DNA from: Micromonospora sonchi
GTDB lineage: Bacteria > Actinomycetota > Actinomycetes > Mycobacteriales > Micromonosporaceae
DNA length: 64,000 nucleotides
Reading direction: 5' to 3'
Assembly (NCBI RefSeq): GCF_014646235.1
Contig: NZ_BMNB01000020.1
Location: 46,617-110,616 of the forward strand
Shown here: in pieces, positions 7,375 to 15,652 of the stretch
Position numbering within the stretch: the first letter of the stretch is position 1
How the letters are laid out: each line of letters opens with the position of its first letter
Made by a program: the position numbers and the translations under genes
The notes under the pieces: model-generated
What the model saw: only the letters and a program-made list of their open reading frames with translations
Database searches by the model: none
Told to the model about the DNA's origin: nothing

Positions 7375-10300
7375 TTACCGGACCTGCCGGGGCCCGCAGT
7401 CGATCGCGGGGTACTCGGCGGTGCGGACGGTGGTGACATCGCGGCCGTCGACGGTTCCGGTGACCCGGACCGTGGCCGAGCCGGCCTCGACTCCGGCGGC
7501 ACGCGTGGTGAACTGCTGGTACGCGTTCGCGCCCGGCGCCACGTTCGCCACCGAACGTTCGCCGTACGCGGTCTGGAGGGTGATCTCCACGGGCGCGTCG
7601 TGGTCGTTGCGCGCCTGCACCGCGACGTACGCCGTGCCGGTCACGCACCGGGCCTGCACAGTGACCGTGACGGGCAGCTCGGACGCGCTCCTGAGCACGC
7701 CGAGCCGGGCCAACTGGTAGCTGAGTGCCCGCTCCGGCGCGTCGATCTGGTTCTGCGTACCGAACTCGCCGGCCCGCGCCGCCGTCGCGTCGGCGAGCGC
7801 GGCCCGCATCGCCGCCCAGGCGTCCGCCGGGTGGTCGGACTCGTGCAGCGTGCGTGCGTACGCGATGGCCGCGTCGAGTTCACCGGTGTCCAGCGGCTGG
7901 CCCTGCGCGGTCAGCGTGTCGCTGAGCAGGTAGTGGTCGAAGTCGACGTGCCCGCCCTTCTGCTGCGTGGCGTAGTTGAATAGACCGACCCGGTGCCCCA
8001 TGAAGTGCGAGAGGCTGCCGTCCAGGGTCTGCGGGCCGACCCGGTTGCCCAGCTGCGTCCAGGTCAGCCCGTCCAGGCTGTAGTAGAACGTCGTCCAGAG
8101 CTGGCCGACCGGCGAGGCGAAGTCGAGATCCGCCTTCAGGTGCACCTCGGTCGCGTCGCCCAGCGACACCGTCGTGCCGGGCAGGAAGTTCTCCAGCGTC
8201 GCCTGGTCGAGGTCGACCGCGAAGGGCTGCCCGCGGTTGACCACGCCGAGGGTGTTCACCCCACCGGCCCGCTTGACCGCCACGTACGAGAAGCCCCGGT
8301 TGTAGGCGGCCAGACCCGCGACGTCGCCGTCCTTCATCGCGGAGATGTCCATCTTGGTTTCCGCCGACTGCCGTGGTCCGAACGTACGCTGCGAGAGCGT
8401 GTTGCGGGCCTCCTCGAACCAGGCCAGCTCGGCCCGGTTGGAGAGCTTGGTGTAGACGTACTCACCGGTGACCACCTTGCCGGTGGTCAGCCGCAGCCAG
8501 CCCTCGCGGTCGGTCAGCGACCAGTAGCGGTTGTCCGGGGCGTGGTTCCACTCCCAGGCCATGTCCAGTCGCGAACCGTTGGGCTTGATCTCGCCCTCGG
8601 TCGGGTGCTCGCTGGTGAGCGGCTGCCCCACGATCGAGACGTCGTCGATCAGGTACTCCACGCTGGAGGAGGGCGGCTGCGGGTTGGCCCACGGCGTCTC
8701 CACCGCGAACTTGAAGTTGTTCAGGTTGGCCGTGGCCGGGACGGTGTACCGGCCGGTGACGGTCGTCCACTCCCCGACCGGCACGTTCGCGAAGGTCATC
8801 ACCTGCACACCCGAGCCCCAGTCAGCGGCGAGGTTGAACCGCACGCTGCTCGGACCCGAGGTGTACTTGATCTTCGCCGAGACGGTGTAGGTCACGCCGT
8901 GCTGCATCTTGCCGTTGAGAACCTGGTTCGGGCCGGAGCCGTTGAGCGTGCGGTCGCTGACCTTCAGCGCCGCCGATCCGCCGGCCGGGTCGGTCGAGTC
9001 CAGCGCCAGCGTCGCGCCGAACTGCGCGGCCCAGGGCGAGAGCGCCCCGGCCTCGAACCCGGAATTCTCCAACAGCTCCACGCCGATCAGCGACTCGTCG
9101 ATGTCGGGTGCCGCCGGGATCGTCCACTCCTCGTCCATGTACGCCTTGTGCGGGGCGTCGTTGGCGAAGTCGTCCGAGACGACGATGCCCTTCTGACGCT
9201 CGTACCGCTCCTGCGCCGGGCTGAGCCGGATCGGCTTGTCGAACAGCCCCTCCACCGGCACCACGCCGTCGGTGCCGAAGGTCGGCCACCCGTCGCGCCA
9301 GGTCGCCGGGATGAGCGCCGGGATGCGCCCGATCGGGAACGTGTCGCGGAAGAACATGCCGTACCAGTCGGTGCCGCCGCCGGAGCGCGAGATGGGCACC
9401 AGACTGCCCTGGGCGAAGCCGTTGGAGTTGAGCACGCCGCGCGCCTCGTAGGTGTTCACACCGCCGGGCGAGGTGTAGCGGCCGAGCAGCTCGGGTGAGC
9501 GGAGCATGACCACCTGGCGGCCCTGGCCGGACGGCCAGGTGATGACGACCACGTAGTAGTAGCCGTCGATGTAGTAGAACTGGGCGCCCTCGAAGAGCCC
9601 GCCGATGAAGGGCTGGCCGGCGTAGTTGTTGGCGCCGAAGACGTTCGGGTAGTCCTGCACGATGGCGGTCAGGTCGGCGTTGAGCCGCACCGCGCTGATG
9701 TTTCCGTTGCCGTGGAAGATGTACGGCGTACCGTCGTGGTCGAAGAAGAGCGACGGGTCGTGCAGCCCGCGGCCGAGGGCCGTACGCTGCCAGGTGCCGT
9801 TCTCGATGTCGTCGGTGCGGTAGATGTACGCGCCGCCGAGGTTGTTGGTGTTGAAGGCGACGTAGAACATGCCCTCGTGGTAGCGCAGGGACGAGGCCCA
9901 CTGGCCCTGGCCGTACGAGTTCTGGCCGTTGCGCAGGGAGAACGAGTCGCCGATGCTCGCCCGGTCGAAGACGTAGTTGACGATCTCCCAGTTGACCAGG
10001 TCGTAGGACTTCATGATCGGGGCACCCGGGCTCAGGTGCATCGTCGTACTGATCATGTAGTAGATGTCGCGGCCTTCGTCGTTCTCCGCGGCCGGCACCC
10101 GTTCCACGCCGATGTCCGGCACGTCGGCGCGCAGCAGCGGCACCGAGTACCGGCCGTCTCCCCGGTCCGTCGAGGTGTAGGCCGCCCGGGGTGACCACTC
10201 GTCGGCCGGCGGCGCCGCACCCGCGGTGGCGTGCGCCGCGCCGCCGGTGGCCGCGACGCCGGCGCAGAGGAGCGCGCCGACCGTGGTGAGCGAGATCGCA

Positions 10301-10428
10301 CGGCGGGGCAGGCTCAGCACGGCGATAAATCGTTTCAGCGCGCCGGTGACTGCCGGTAAACCGGCTGACCGGCGAGCCGGCCTGGCCCCGGGGGGCGGAT
10401 CGAAGGCGGCAGCGATGGGCACCTGCAT
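7375..10428 (-). CDS. Secreted GH43 beta-xylosidase/arabinofuranosidase-type enzyme
   Basis: 1,017 residues. ATG 10428 is chosen over TTG 10440 because GGAG lies six bases upstream of it. An extended N-terminus carries LPRRAISLTTVGALLCAG, a Tat-like or Sec signal. The GH43 domain spans about 85-420: base Asp near LRADVPDIGVER, pKa-modulating Asp in HDPSLFFDHDG, acid Glu in GGLFEGAQFY. A CBM4/9-type domain (about 440-600, LLENSGFEAGALSPW) interrupts or precedes a concanavalin-like GH43 C-terminal domain (about 610-850). A helical segment and the shared C-terminal module complete it. It is first gene of the operon and directly behind the LacI-type operator. Confidence 0.88.
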   Translation of the reverse strand: MQVPIAAAFDPPPGARPARRSAGLPAVTGALKRFIAVLSLPRRAISLTTVGALLCAGVAATGGAAHATAGAAPPADEWSPRAAYTSTDRGDGRYSVPLLRADVPDIGVERVPAAENDEGRDIYYMISTTMHLSPGAPIMKSYDLVNWEIVNYVFDRASIGDSFSLRNGQNSYGQGQWASSLRYHEGMFYVAFNTNNLGGAYIYRTDDIENGTWQRTALGRGLHDPSLFFDHDGTPYIFHGNGNISAVRLNADLTAIVQDYPNVFGANNYAGQPFIGGLFEGAQFYYIDGYYYVVVITWPSGQGRQVVMLRSPELLGRYTSPGGVNTYEARGVLNSNGFAQGSLVPISRSGGGTDWYGMFFRDTFPIGRIPALIPATWRDGWPTFGTDGVVPVEGLFDKPIRLSPAQERYERQKGIVVSDDFANDAPHKAYMDEEWTIPAAPDIDESLIGVELLENSGFEAGALSPWAAQFGATLALDSTDPAGGSAALKVSDRTLNGSGPNQVLNGKMQHGVTYTVSAKIKYTSGPSSVRFNLAADWGSGVQVMTFANVPVGEWTTVTGRYTVPATANLNNFKFAVETPWANPQPPSSSVEYLIDDVSIVGQPLTSEHPTEGEIKPNGSRLDMAWEWNHAPDNRYWSLTDREGWLRLTTGKVVTGEYVYTKLSNRAELAWFEEARNTLSQRTFGPRQSAETKMDISAMKDGDVAGLAAYNRGFSYVAVKRAGGVNTLGVVNRGQPFAVDLDQATLENFLPGTTVSLGDATEVHLKADLDFASPVGQLWTTFYYSLDGLTWTQLGNRVGPQTLDGSLSHFMGHRVGLFNYATQQKGGHVDFDHYLLSDTLTAQGQPLDTGELDAAIAYARTLHESDHPADAWAAMRAALADATAARAGEFGTQNQIDAPERALSYQLARLGVLRSASELPVTVTVQARCVTGTAYVAVQARNDHDAPVEITLQTAYGERSVANVAPGANAYQQFTTRAAGVEAGSATVRVTGTVDGRDVTTVRTAEYPAIDCGPRQVR

Positions 10429-10467
10429 GGCGAACTCCAAACGCGAGTGCTGCGGGGCCCCCTATGT

Positions 10468-10492
10468 TGTTAGCGTTAACATGGCTCGTCAA
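10468..10492 (-). promoter_or_regulatory. Promoter with LacI-type operator for the GH43 operon
   Basis: TGTTAGCGTTAACA (10468-10481) contains perfect TGTTA/TAACA half-sites around four bases, the usual LacI-family form in actinobacterial sugar operons. On the minus strand TTGACG (10487-10492) can serve as -35, and CAACAT about 17 bases further as a weak -10, placing the operator inside the promoter spacer. It lies 40-53 bases ahead of the GH43 start. Repression relieved by a xylan- or arabinan-derived sugar is inferred; the repressor gene is not in the window. Confidence 0.75.
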
Positions 10493-10536
10493 GACCTCGT
10501 CCGATATATCCATCTAACGAAACGCCGATTGTCCGA

Positions 10537-10550
10537 TGCGAGCGCTCCCA
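10537..10550 (-). promoter_or_regulatory. CebR-type operator-like box
   Basis: TGCGAGCGCTCCCA differs at one position from the published CebR consensus TGGGAGCGCTCCCA (cello-oligosaccharide repressor of actinomycetes). It lies about 110 bases upstream of the GH43 start and just past the stop of the CopC-type gene. It suggests added control by cellobiose. A GC-rich palindrome of this kind can also arise by chance. Confidence 0.5.
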
Positions 10551-10560
10551 CGCATTCGCC

Positions 10561-12456
10561 TCAGGACAGGTCGATCGTGTACTGCACGGTGTGGACCGTC
10601 CCGTCGACCTGAAAGTCGAGGAACGCCCGGTACCGGCCGACGCTCGGCGCGGTCAACCAGAACGTGACCACCCCGTCGGCAAGTTCCGGCTCCGGGTGCA
10701 CGTGCACGTAGCCGAGGTCGCCCTCGCGTACCACGACCAGGTGTCCGTACGCACCCAGGTAGGGTTCCGGCCGCACCGGCCCGGAGTCTCCGGTGCGCCC
10801 GACCCGGAAGGTGATCGGTGCGCTCACCCCGACCGTGGGCGTACCGGCCATCGTCACCGTGTACGGCCCGACCGTGGCCTGCGGCTGCACCGGCGGGAGC
10901 GCGGCCGGGGTGTATCCACCCGGTACGTGGTGGTCGACGCCCAGCACCAACGGCAGTTGGGTGCCGTCGGGAGCGATGACGGAGAAGTCGGCGTAGACGC
11001 GGTAGCCGCCGGGGCGGGCCAGTTCCAGCGGAACGCTCCAGGTGCCGTCGGCAGCCATGCTCGGATGCAGGTGCTGGTAGCCGCCCAGGTCGCGACCCAC
11101 CACGATGAGGTGCAGCGGCTTCTCGTGGACGATCGCGAAGCGGGTCGCCGGCTGCCGATCGGCACCGACGATCCGGAACCGGTAGTCCGCTCGTACGCCC
11201 GGCTGCTGGGACCGCTGCACCGGTTGCAGGGTGTACCCGGCAGCGCTGACCCACGCTCCGGCCGCCTGCGCCTGATCCGGGCCGTCACCCGGATGCGTGT
11301 GCGCTCCGGTGCCCGGCGCGTGCCGGTGCCCATCCCCCGCCGACGCCGCGGACCCGCCGGCGAGTTGGCCACTCGCGGCGCTCGGCCGCGTACCGCTGAC
11401 GCCGGATCGCTCGCCCGCGCCGAGCCGGCCGAGCCCGAAGCCGGCCAGCAGCGCGACCACCAGCCCGCCCACGAGCAGCGCGAGACGCGGGTTGCTCAGC
11501 CGCGCGGCGGCCGCCGGAGCAACATCGTGCACCGCGGACACATCGGCAGCCGCCCGGCGCGAGGTGTCGGTGCGGCCCGGCGAGCCGGTGCGGCCCGGCG
11601 AGCCCGCGCGGCCCGGAGTGCCGGTGCGGCCCGGCGTGCGGCTCTTCCGGGCGCCCGGGCGAGAGCGGGTGTCGGGGCGGCGTGCGGTTTTTCTCGAAGC
11701 CCGGGCCCGGCCGAACACTGCGCCCACGGCGGCCGGGTGCCGTCGCCAGGCGACGAGACCGACCAGCGCCAGCATGATCGCCACCGCTCCGGCGGCCCAG
11801 GCCCAGCCGGGTGGTCCGTTGTCTTCGACGGCCGGCATCGGGACGGCCACTGCCGGCGACGCAGATCCGGAGGGTGCGGCGGGGGGCTGCGAGGCTTGCC
11901 CGTCGTGCCCGTGCTGCTCGGCCGCGGCCACCAGCGCCGGGTCCGGCTGGTTGGTCGGCGGGCTCCACCCCTGCGGCGCGGCGGTCACCGGTCCCGTGTA
12001 GCGGAAGCTCATCGTGCCCCGCACCGGTTCGCCGTCCGAGGCCACCGACAGGTAGCTCACCGTGTACCGCCCCACCGCCGGCAGATGCGCCACGGTCACG
12101 ACCGCGGGGAAGCCGGTCGTGTACTCGCGCGGCTCGAACTTGCCGTCGACCAGGAAGTACTCCCGTACCGGCTGGTCCAGTTGTCGGGGGGTGCCGTGCG
12201 TCCAGCCGTTGTCGACCCGGCCGCCGCCGGGCGCGGCGATCGCGAAGAACGCGGTGGGGACCACCTGCTCGGTGAAGTAGAGCTGCACCGCCGTGAGCGG
12301 CTCGGACACCGTGGCGTTCGCCGCCGGTGTGGACATCGCCAGCCCGCCGTGGGCCGACGCGGGCGAGGCGAATCCGAGAAGGCCGATCGCCGCGACGAGG
12401 ATCAGCGCGAGCAGACCCGACACGGAACGCCAGGGGCGCGGAGGGAGACGACGCAT
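10561..12456 (-). CDS. CopC-domain membrane protein with extracellular C-terminal domain
   Basis: 631 residues. A signal peptide ends at SPASAHG, so the mature N-terminal His can serve as the copper ligand typical of CopC. The CopC/YobA-like domain spans about 37-145 (STPAANATVSEPLTAVQLYF, then RYTVSYLSVASDGEPVRG). A transmembrane helix (about 200-220), a long Arg/Gly/Pro-rich cytoplasmic segment with repeated GRTGSPG units and a second helix (about 315-335) follow. The C-terminal half (about 400-631) is an external beta domain with several His residues (HLHPSM, YVHVHPEPEL). Copper handling at the cell surface is inferred; no CopD neighbour is present, which is unusual. Confidence 0.82.
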   Translation of the reverse strand: MRRLPPRPWRSVSGLLALILVAAIGLLGFASPASAHGGLAMSTPAANATVSEPLTAVQLYFTEQVVPTAFFAIAAPGGGRVDNGWTHGTPRQLDQPVREYFLVDGKFEPREYTTGFPAVVTVAHLPAVGRYTVSYLSVASDGEPVRGTMSFRYTGPVTAAPQGWSPPTNQPDPALVAAAEQHGHDGQASQPPAAPSGSASPAVAVPMPAVEDNGPPGWAWAAGAVAIMLALVGLVAWRRHPAAVGAVFGRARASRKTARRPDTRSRPGARKSRTPGRTGTPGRAGSPGRTGSPGRTDTSRRAAADVSAVHDVAPAAAARLSNPRLALLVGGLVVALLAGFGLGRLGAGERSGVSGTRPSAASGQLAGGSAASAGDGHRHAPGTGAHTHPGDGPDQAQAAGAWVSAAGYTLQPVQRSQQPGVRADYRFRIVGADRQPATRFAIVHEKPLHLIVVGRDLGGYQHLHPSMAADGTWSVPLELARPGGYRVYADFSVIAPDGTQLPLVLGVDHHVPGGYTPAALPPVQPQATVGPYTVTMAGTPTVGVSAPITFRVGRTGDSGPVRPEPYLGAYGHLVVVREGDLGYVHVHPEPELADGVVTFWLTAPSVGRYRAFLDFQVDGTVHTVQYTIDLS

Positions 12457-12603
12457 CGGATCATCCTCCCGAGGATGCGACTTCGGGCAAGAGGCAGCAA
12501 TCTTTTTATGCAGATGGCAAAAGTGATGGCGCCACATGACTCGACATCGATGCCAGCGGCCCCCTACGGGCTGGCTTCCGGCAAGGGATGTCAGCATGGC
12601 GGC

Positions 12604-12924
12604 ATGGATATCTACGAGGACGCCCGGACCGTGTCGCGGGCGGATCTGGCCGCGTGGTTGCGGCAGGTGGCCAGCCAGTTGGAGACCGGGCAGGTCTTCT
12701 ACGGCGCCGCGGGCACCATCGCGGTGGCCGACCAGGTGCACTGCGAGCTGGAGATCGAGCAGGAGGGCAAGGACGAGTTCTCGATCGAGATCGAGTTTTC
12801 CTGGGTCAACCCCAAGGCCGCCGCGCCGGCCGAGCCCGCCGAGGAGGCGGAGAAGGCCGACGAGGCCGGGTCGGCGGAGACCGACGCGGACGAGGAGCCG
12901 GCGGCGGCCCTCCCTGCGGCTTGA
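12604..12924 (+). CDS. Amphi-Trp domain-containing protein
   Basis: 106 residues, ATG 12604. Residues 1-70 match the small amphi-Trp domain (MDIYEDARTVSRADLAAWLR, then QVHCELEIEQEG and IEIEFSW), found in actinobacteria and archaea with no assigned biochemistry. The C-terminal 35 residues are Ala/Glu-rich and disordered. It is divergent from the CopC-type gene. Its stop codon falls in TTGAC at the edge of a decayed IS200/IS605 element, so the original C-terminus may have been altered by that insertion. Confidence 0.75.
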   Translation: MDIYEDARTVSRADLAAWLRQVASQLETGQVFYGAAGTIAVADQVHCELEIEQEGKDEFSIEIEFSWVNPKAAAPAEPAEEAEKADEAGSAETDADEEPAAALPAA

Positions 12925-13060
12925 CATCCTCTCCGCCTCTCCGGCGGAGCACGTTGATGGCCGCGTTCACGTCCCGGTCGTGGGCCGCCCAGCAGGGCAG
13001 TCCCACGACCGGACGTCTCCGGGGAAGGTTTTGGGAAAAACTCCTGGTCGGGTGTTTAGT
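12921..13060 (-). mobile_element. IS200/IS605-type scar: TnpB C-terminal remnant and end hairpin
   Basis: On the minus strand, HDRDVNAAINVLRRRG (about 12982-12935) is the RuvC-III end of TnpB (DRDxNAA). It is preceded in another frame by RSWDCPA, the zinc-ribbon part. The two pieces need an indel of about two bases to rejoin, so the gene is dead. Next to it CTCCGCC (12931-12937) and GGCGGAG (12943-12949) form a hairpin directly after TTGACATCC, as at the ends of actinobacterial IS605-family elements. The remainder of tnpB, tnpA and the other end are missing. Confidence 0.7.
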
Positions 13061-13447
13061 GAGTCCGGCGATAGGGCGGTGGCGACGAGGCGAGTCCTGG
13101 CCCGTGCAGCGACCGGCCGATCAGCCTGAGGCGCTTCATCCGGCGTCGTCGCGCAGGATGCCGCAACTCGTGCTCTTCGCACGAGATGCCGCAACTCGCG
13201 GCCTCAGCAGGCCCCGACACCCCGACATACCGCAACTCGTGCCGCTCACCCGACCGGATACCCCGACCTGCCGCAACCCGCGCCCACCCGATCGGCCCGA
13301 ACACCCCAACATGCCGCAACCCGCGCCACCCATTACCCCAGGCACAGCCGCACCAGGCCCGGACCCACCTCACTCCCACCACCTATCGCCGGACTCTCGT
13401 GAGCACAGCTCCGGCTCTGGCGGGCGGACCGCTCGCGCTCGGAGCGG
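13061..13447. other. Non-coding stretch holding a degenerate repeat array
   Basis: No gene is supported here. Frames that stay open are Pro/His/Arg-rich and owe their openness to composition. The middle part (about 13150-13335) is the repeat array described separately. The right part before the small membrane-protein stop shows no clear terminator or promoter. Confidence 0.6.
13150..13335 (+). repeat. Five-unit degenerate repeat array, core ATGCCGCAAC
   Basis: Five units share a GCCGCAAC-type core: 13158-13170, 13186-13200, 13221-13240 (CCGACATACCGCAACTCG), 13261-13285 and 13298-13330 (CACCCCAACATGCCGCAACC). The first two carry a GGATGCC or GAGATGCC variant, the last three a CCCGACATGCC variant. 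The same units recur in the same order on the opposite strand at 53379-53560. Spacing is irregular (about 28-42 bases), so this is not a CRISPR. Confidence 0.75.
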
Positions 13448-13858
13448 TCAGCGCAGCCGGCGGCGCTCGCGGAGCCAGTCCCGGCAGGCCCGGGTGTTGA
13501 GGGCCCAGAGCACCCAGGCCAGCAGCGCGAGACCGACGCAGGTGATCGCCCCGAAGAGGCCGAGCGAGGCCGCGGCCAGCAGACCCGCCAGGGCGTACGC
13601 GCAATAGGGTGCCCAGGGCCGGCGGCCGACCAGGCCGAGCGCCACCATCGCGCTGGCCACCGCCATGATGGAGAAGAAGACGGGGGCGCCGAACGAGCCG
13701 CCCTTGGTCAGCAGGCGGTGCGCCACCGCCAGCGTGAAGATCAGCGACAACAGCGTGAAGGCGAGCACGGTGAGCCGGAGCGGGGTGGGCATCGCGGGAT
13801 GTCGGAACACGTCCCCGTCGCCGCCGCCGGGGGCGCGTACGACCATACGGACAACCAT
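13448..13858 (-). CDS. Small four-helix membrane protein
   Basis: 136 residues from ATG 13858, or about 114 if translation begins at ATG 13792 (MPTPLRLTVLAFTLLSLIFT), which is closer to the first hydrophobic helix. Four hydrophobic segments follow at about residues 25-47, 57-77, 82-105 and 107-122, then a basic tail (RACRDWLRERRRLR) likely on the cytoplasmic side. No known family can be assigned. It stands alone between the repeat array and the divergent GH6 gene. The longer start is kept because GAAGG lies ten bases before it. Confidence 0.65.
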   Translation of the reverse strand: MVVRMVVRAPGGGDGDVFRHPAMPTPLRLTVLAFTLLSLIFTLAVAHRLLTKGGSFGAPVFFSIMAVASAMVALGLVGRRPWAPYCAYALAGLLAAASLGLFGAITCVGLALLAWVLWALNTRACRDWLRERRRLR

Positions 13859-14000
13859 GGGCGTCTACCTTCGCCGCACGGGTGGCACTGTCGCCAAGAC
13901 GACACTTGCACGCCGGCGCCCGACCGGTTCCCCGACCCACTTGCACTAATTCAAACGATGACGGTCAATGAATGGAGCCGATCGGACACGGGGAGTGCAC

Positions 14001-15347
14001 ATGCCTGTCACGGGGAGAGCCCGCCGCCTGCTCGCCGCCGCCACGGTCGCGGCCCTGGCCGGCGCGGCGGTCGTCGCCGAACCGGTCTGGGCCGGCATCC
14101 GACAGCCACACGTCGAGAATCCGTACGCCGGAGTGACCGGGTACGTCGATCCGCAGTGGCGGGACCGGGCGGAGAGCGTTCCGGGCGGCCACCGGGTGTC
14201 GAACACCCCGACCGGCGTCTGGCTGAACCGGGTGAGCCAGATCTCCGGCGAGCCCGGCGAGCTGGGCCTACGGGCCCACCTGGACGCCGCGTTGGCGCAG
14301 CGCGCCGGGTACGTGCAGGTGGTGCTGAACAACCTTCCCGCCCGGGACTGCGCCAGGCTCTCCCCGGGCGGGGAGTTCGCGATCGGCGAGGTGCGCCGCT
14401 ACCAGCGGGAGTTCATCGATTCGATCGTGGCCATCGAGCGTGACCCGAGGTACCGACGGTTGCGCATCATCAACGTGATCGAGCCCAACGCGGTGCCGCA
14501 GCTGATCACCAGCATCGGCCTCAGCTCGCGATGCGAGAGCGTGGCGCGCAGCGGCGACCACGTCACCGGCATCCGGTACGCGCTGGACAGGCTGGGGCGG
14601 TACTCGAACCTCTACACCTACCTCGGCTCAGGTCACCACGCGGAGCTGGGCTGGGACGAATCCCGATCGGCCGGGGTGCGCCTGATCACGGAGATCGTCC
14701 GCGGCAGTCGAGCCGGCCTGCGTGGCCTCGACGGCGTCATCGTCAACACCGCCGGGTACGGCGCGCTGGTCGAGCCGTACTTCGGCGTGGGCACCACCAT
14801 CAACGGGGTGTCGGCTCGACAGACCCGATGGGTGGACTGGAACACCTTCGTCGATGAGTTGCCGTACGCGCAGCAGTTGCGGCAGGAGTTGGTCGCGGCC
14901 GGGTTCCCGGCGGACATCGGGGTGCTGATCGACACCTCCCGCAACGGATGGGGCGGCCCGCGCCGGCCGACCGGCCCGAGCACCGCGCGGGAGCTGAACA
15001 CCTTTGTCGAACAGTCCCGCGTCGACCGGCGCACGGCGGCGGTGAACTGGTGCAACCAGGCCGGTGCCGGTCTCGGTGAGCGCCCGACCGTGGCACCGCA
15101 GCCGGGCGTCGACGCATACGTCTGGATGAAGCCGCCCGGCGTCTCCGACGGCGCCAGCGATCCGGCGCAGGCCGCCGACCCGCGCAGCGGTTTCGATCCC
15201 AAGTGCGACCCGGACCACCGGCCGGCGACCGGCTCCGGGTGGCCGCCCACCGACGCGCTGCGGGGGGCACCACCGGTCGGCGCCTGGTTCCCCGCGCAGT
15301 TCGCCGAGCTCATGGCGAACGCTCATCCTCCGCTGTCGGCGGCCTGA
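14001..15347 (+). CDS. Secreted GH6 (cellobiohydrolase/endoglucanase family) protein
   Basis: 448 residues. Signal peptide 1-32 (basic MPVTGRARRLL, cleavage near VWA), then a GH6 domain to about residue 440. Family landmarks: LPARDC with the first conserved Asp, IEPNAVPQLI, YLGSGHHAELGW, NTAGY, VDWNTFVDELPYAQQL, and IDTSRNGWGG with the likely base Asp. In ordinary GH6 enzymes the IEP motif is followed by the catalytic acid (IEPDSL); here the codon is AAC, Asn. Activity may therefore be lost or altered. No cellulose-binding module is present. ATG 14001 has GGGGAG at a good distance. It overlaps the convergent STAS gene by 25 bases. Confidence 0.85.
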   Translation: MPVTGRARRLLAAATVAALAGAAVVAEPVWAGIRQPHVENPYAGVTGYVDPQWRDRAESVPGGHRVSNTPTGVWLNRVSQISGEPGELGLRAHLDAALAQRAGYVQVVLNNLPARDCARLSPGGEFAIGEVRRYQREFIDSIVAIERDPRYRRLRIINVIEPNAVPQLITSIGLSSRCESVARSGDHVTGIRYALDRLGRYSNLYTYLGSGHHAELGWDESRSAGVRLITEIVRGSRAGLRGLDGVIVNTAGYGALVEPYFGVGTTINGVSARQTRWVDWNTFVDELPYAQQLRQELVAAGFPADIGVLIDTSRNGWGGPRRPTGPSTARELNTFVEQSRVDRRTAAVNWCNQAGAGLGERPTVAPQPGVDAYVWMKPPGVSDGASDPAQAADPRSGFDPKCDPDHRPATGSGWPPTDALRGAPPVGAWFPAQFAELMANAHPPLSAA

Positions 15348-15652
15348 TCCGGGCCGGGGCGGTGGACGGTGGTGAGGTCGGCCAGCCCGGAGATGGTGAG
15401 CAGGGGTTCCAGCAGCGGAGTGACGACGAGCTGAATGCACTCGGCATGCGGGAACAGGGCGGCCAGCCCGGCGCTGTCGAGGTACTCCACCGCAGTGAGG
15501 TCGACCACGAGGTGCACACCCTCAGGGTCCACGGCGTCGGCCAACGCGGCGGCGAAGATGGCGGCGTTGCTCATGTCGATCTCGCCGGTCGCGGTCAGGA
15601 CCGGCGTACCGTCGGGACGCCGGCTGGTGGCGAGGGAAAGCGGGGTGCTCAT
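15323..15652 (-). CDS. STAS-domain anti-sigma-factor antagonist
   Basis: 109 residues forming one STAS domain (RsbV/SpoIIAA type). The strand GTPVLTATGEIDMSNA and the phosphorylation loop VEYLDSAGLAALF, with its conserved Ser, are clear. Dephosphorylated antagonists bind anti-sigma kinases and free sigma factors. Its start overlaps the stop of the upstream 1,388-residue hybrid protein by four bases (15649-15652), so the phosphatase and HATPase domains encoded there are its natural partners. The C-terminal tail (HRPGPDQAADSGG) is disordered. Confidence 0.9.
   Translation of the reverse strand: MSTPLSLATSRRPDGTPVLTATGEIDMSNAAIFAAALADAVDPEGVHLVVDLTAVEYLDSAGLAALFPHAECIQLVVTPLLEPLLTISGLADLTTVHRPGPDQAADSGG

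Noticed and set aside
12457..12603. AT-rich patch before the CopC-type gene examined for a Zur or CsoR box
   Set aside because: No stretch matched either known actinobacterial consensus well enough to call.
13150..13335. Repeat array considered as a CRISPR
   Set aside because: Units are degenerate, spacing is irregular and short, and no cas gene is present.
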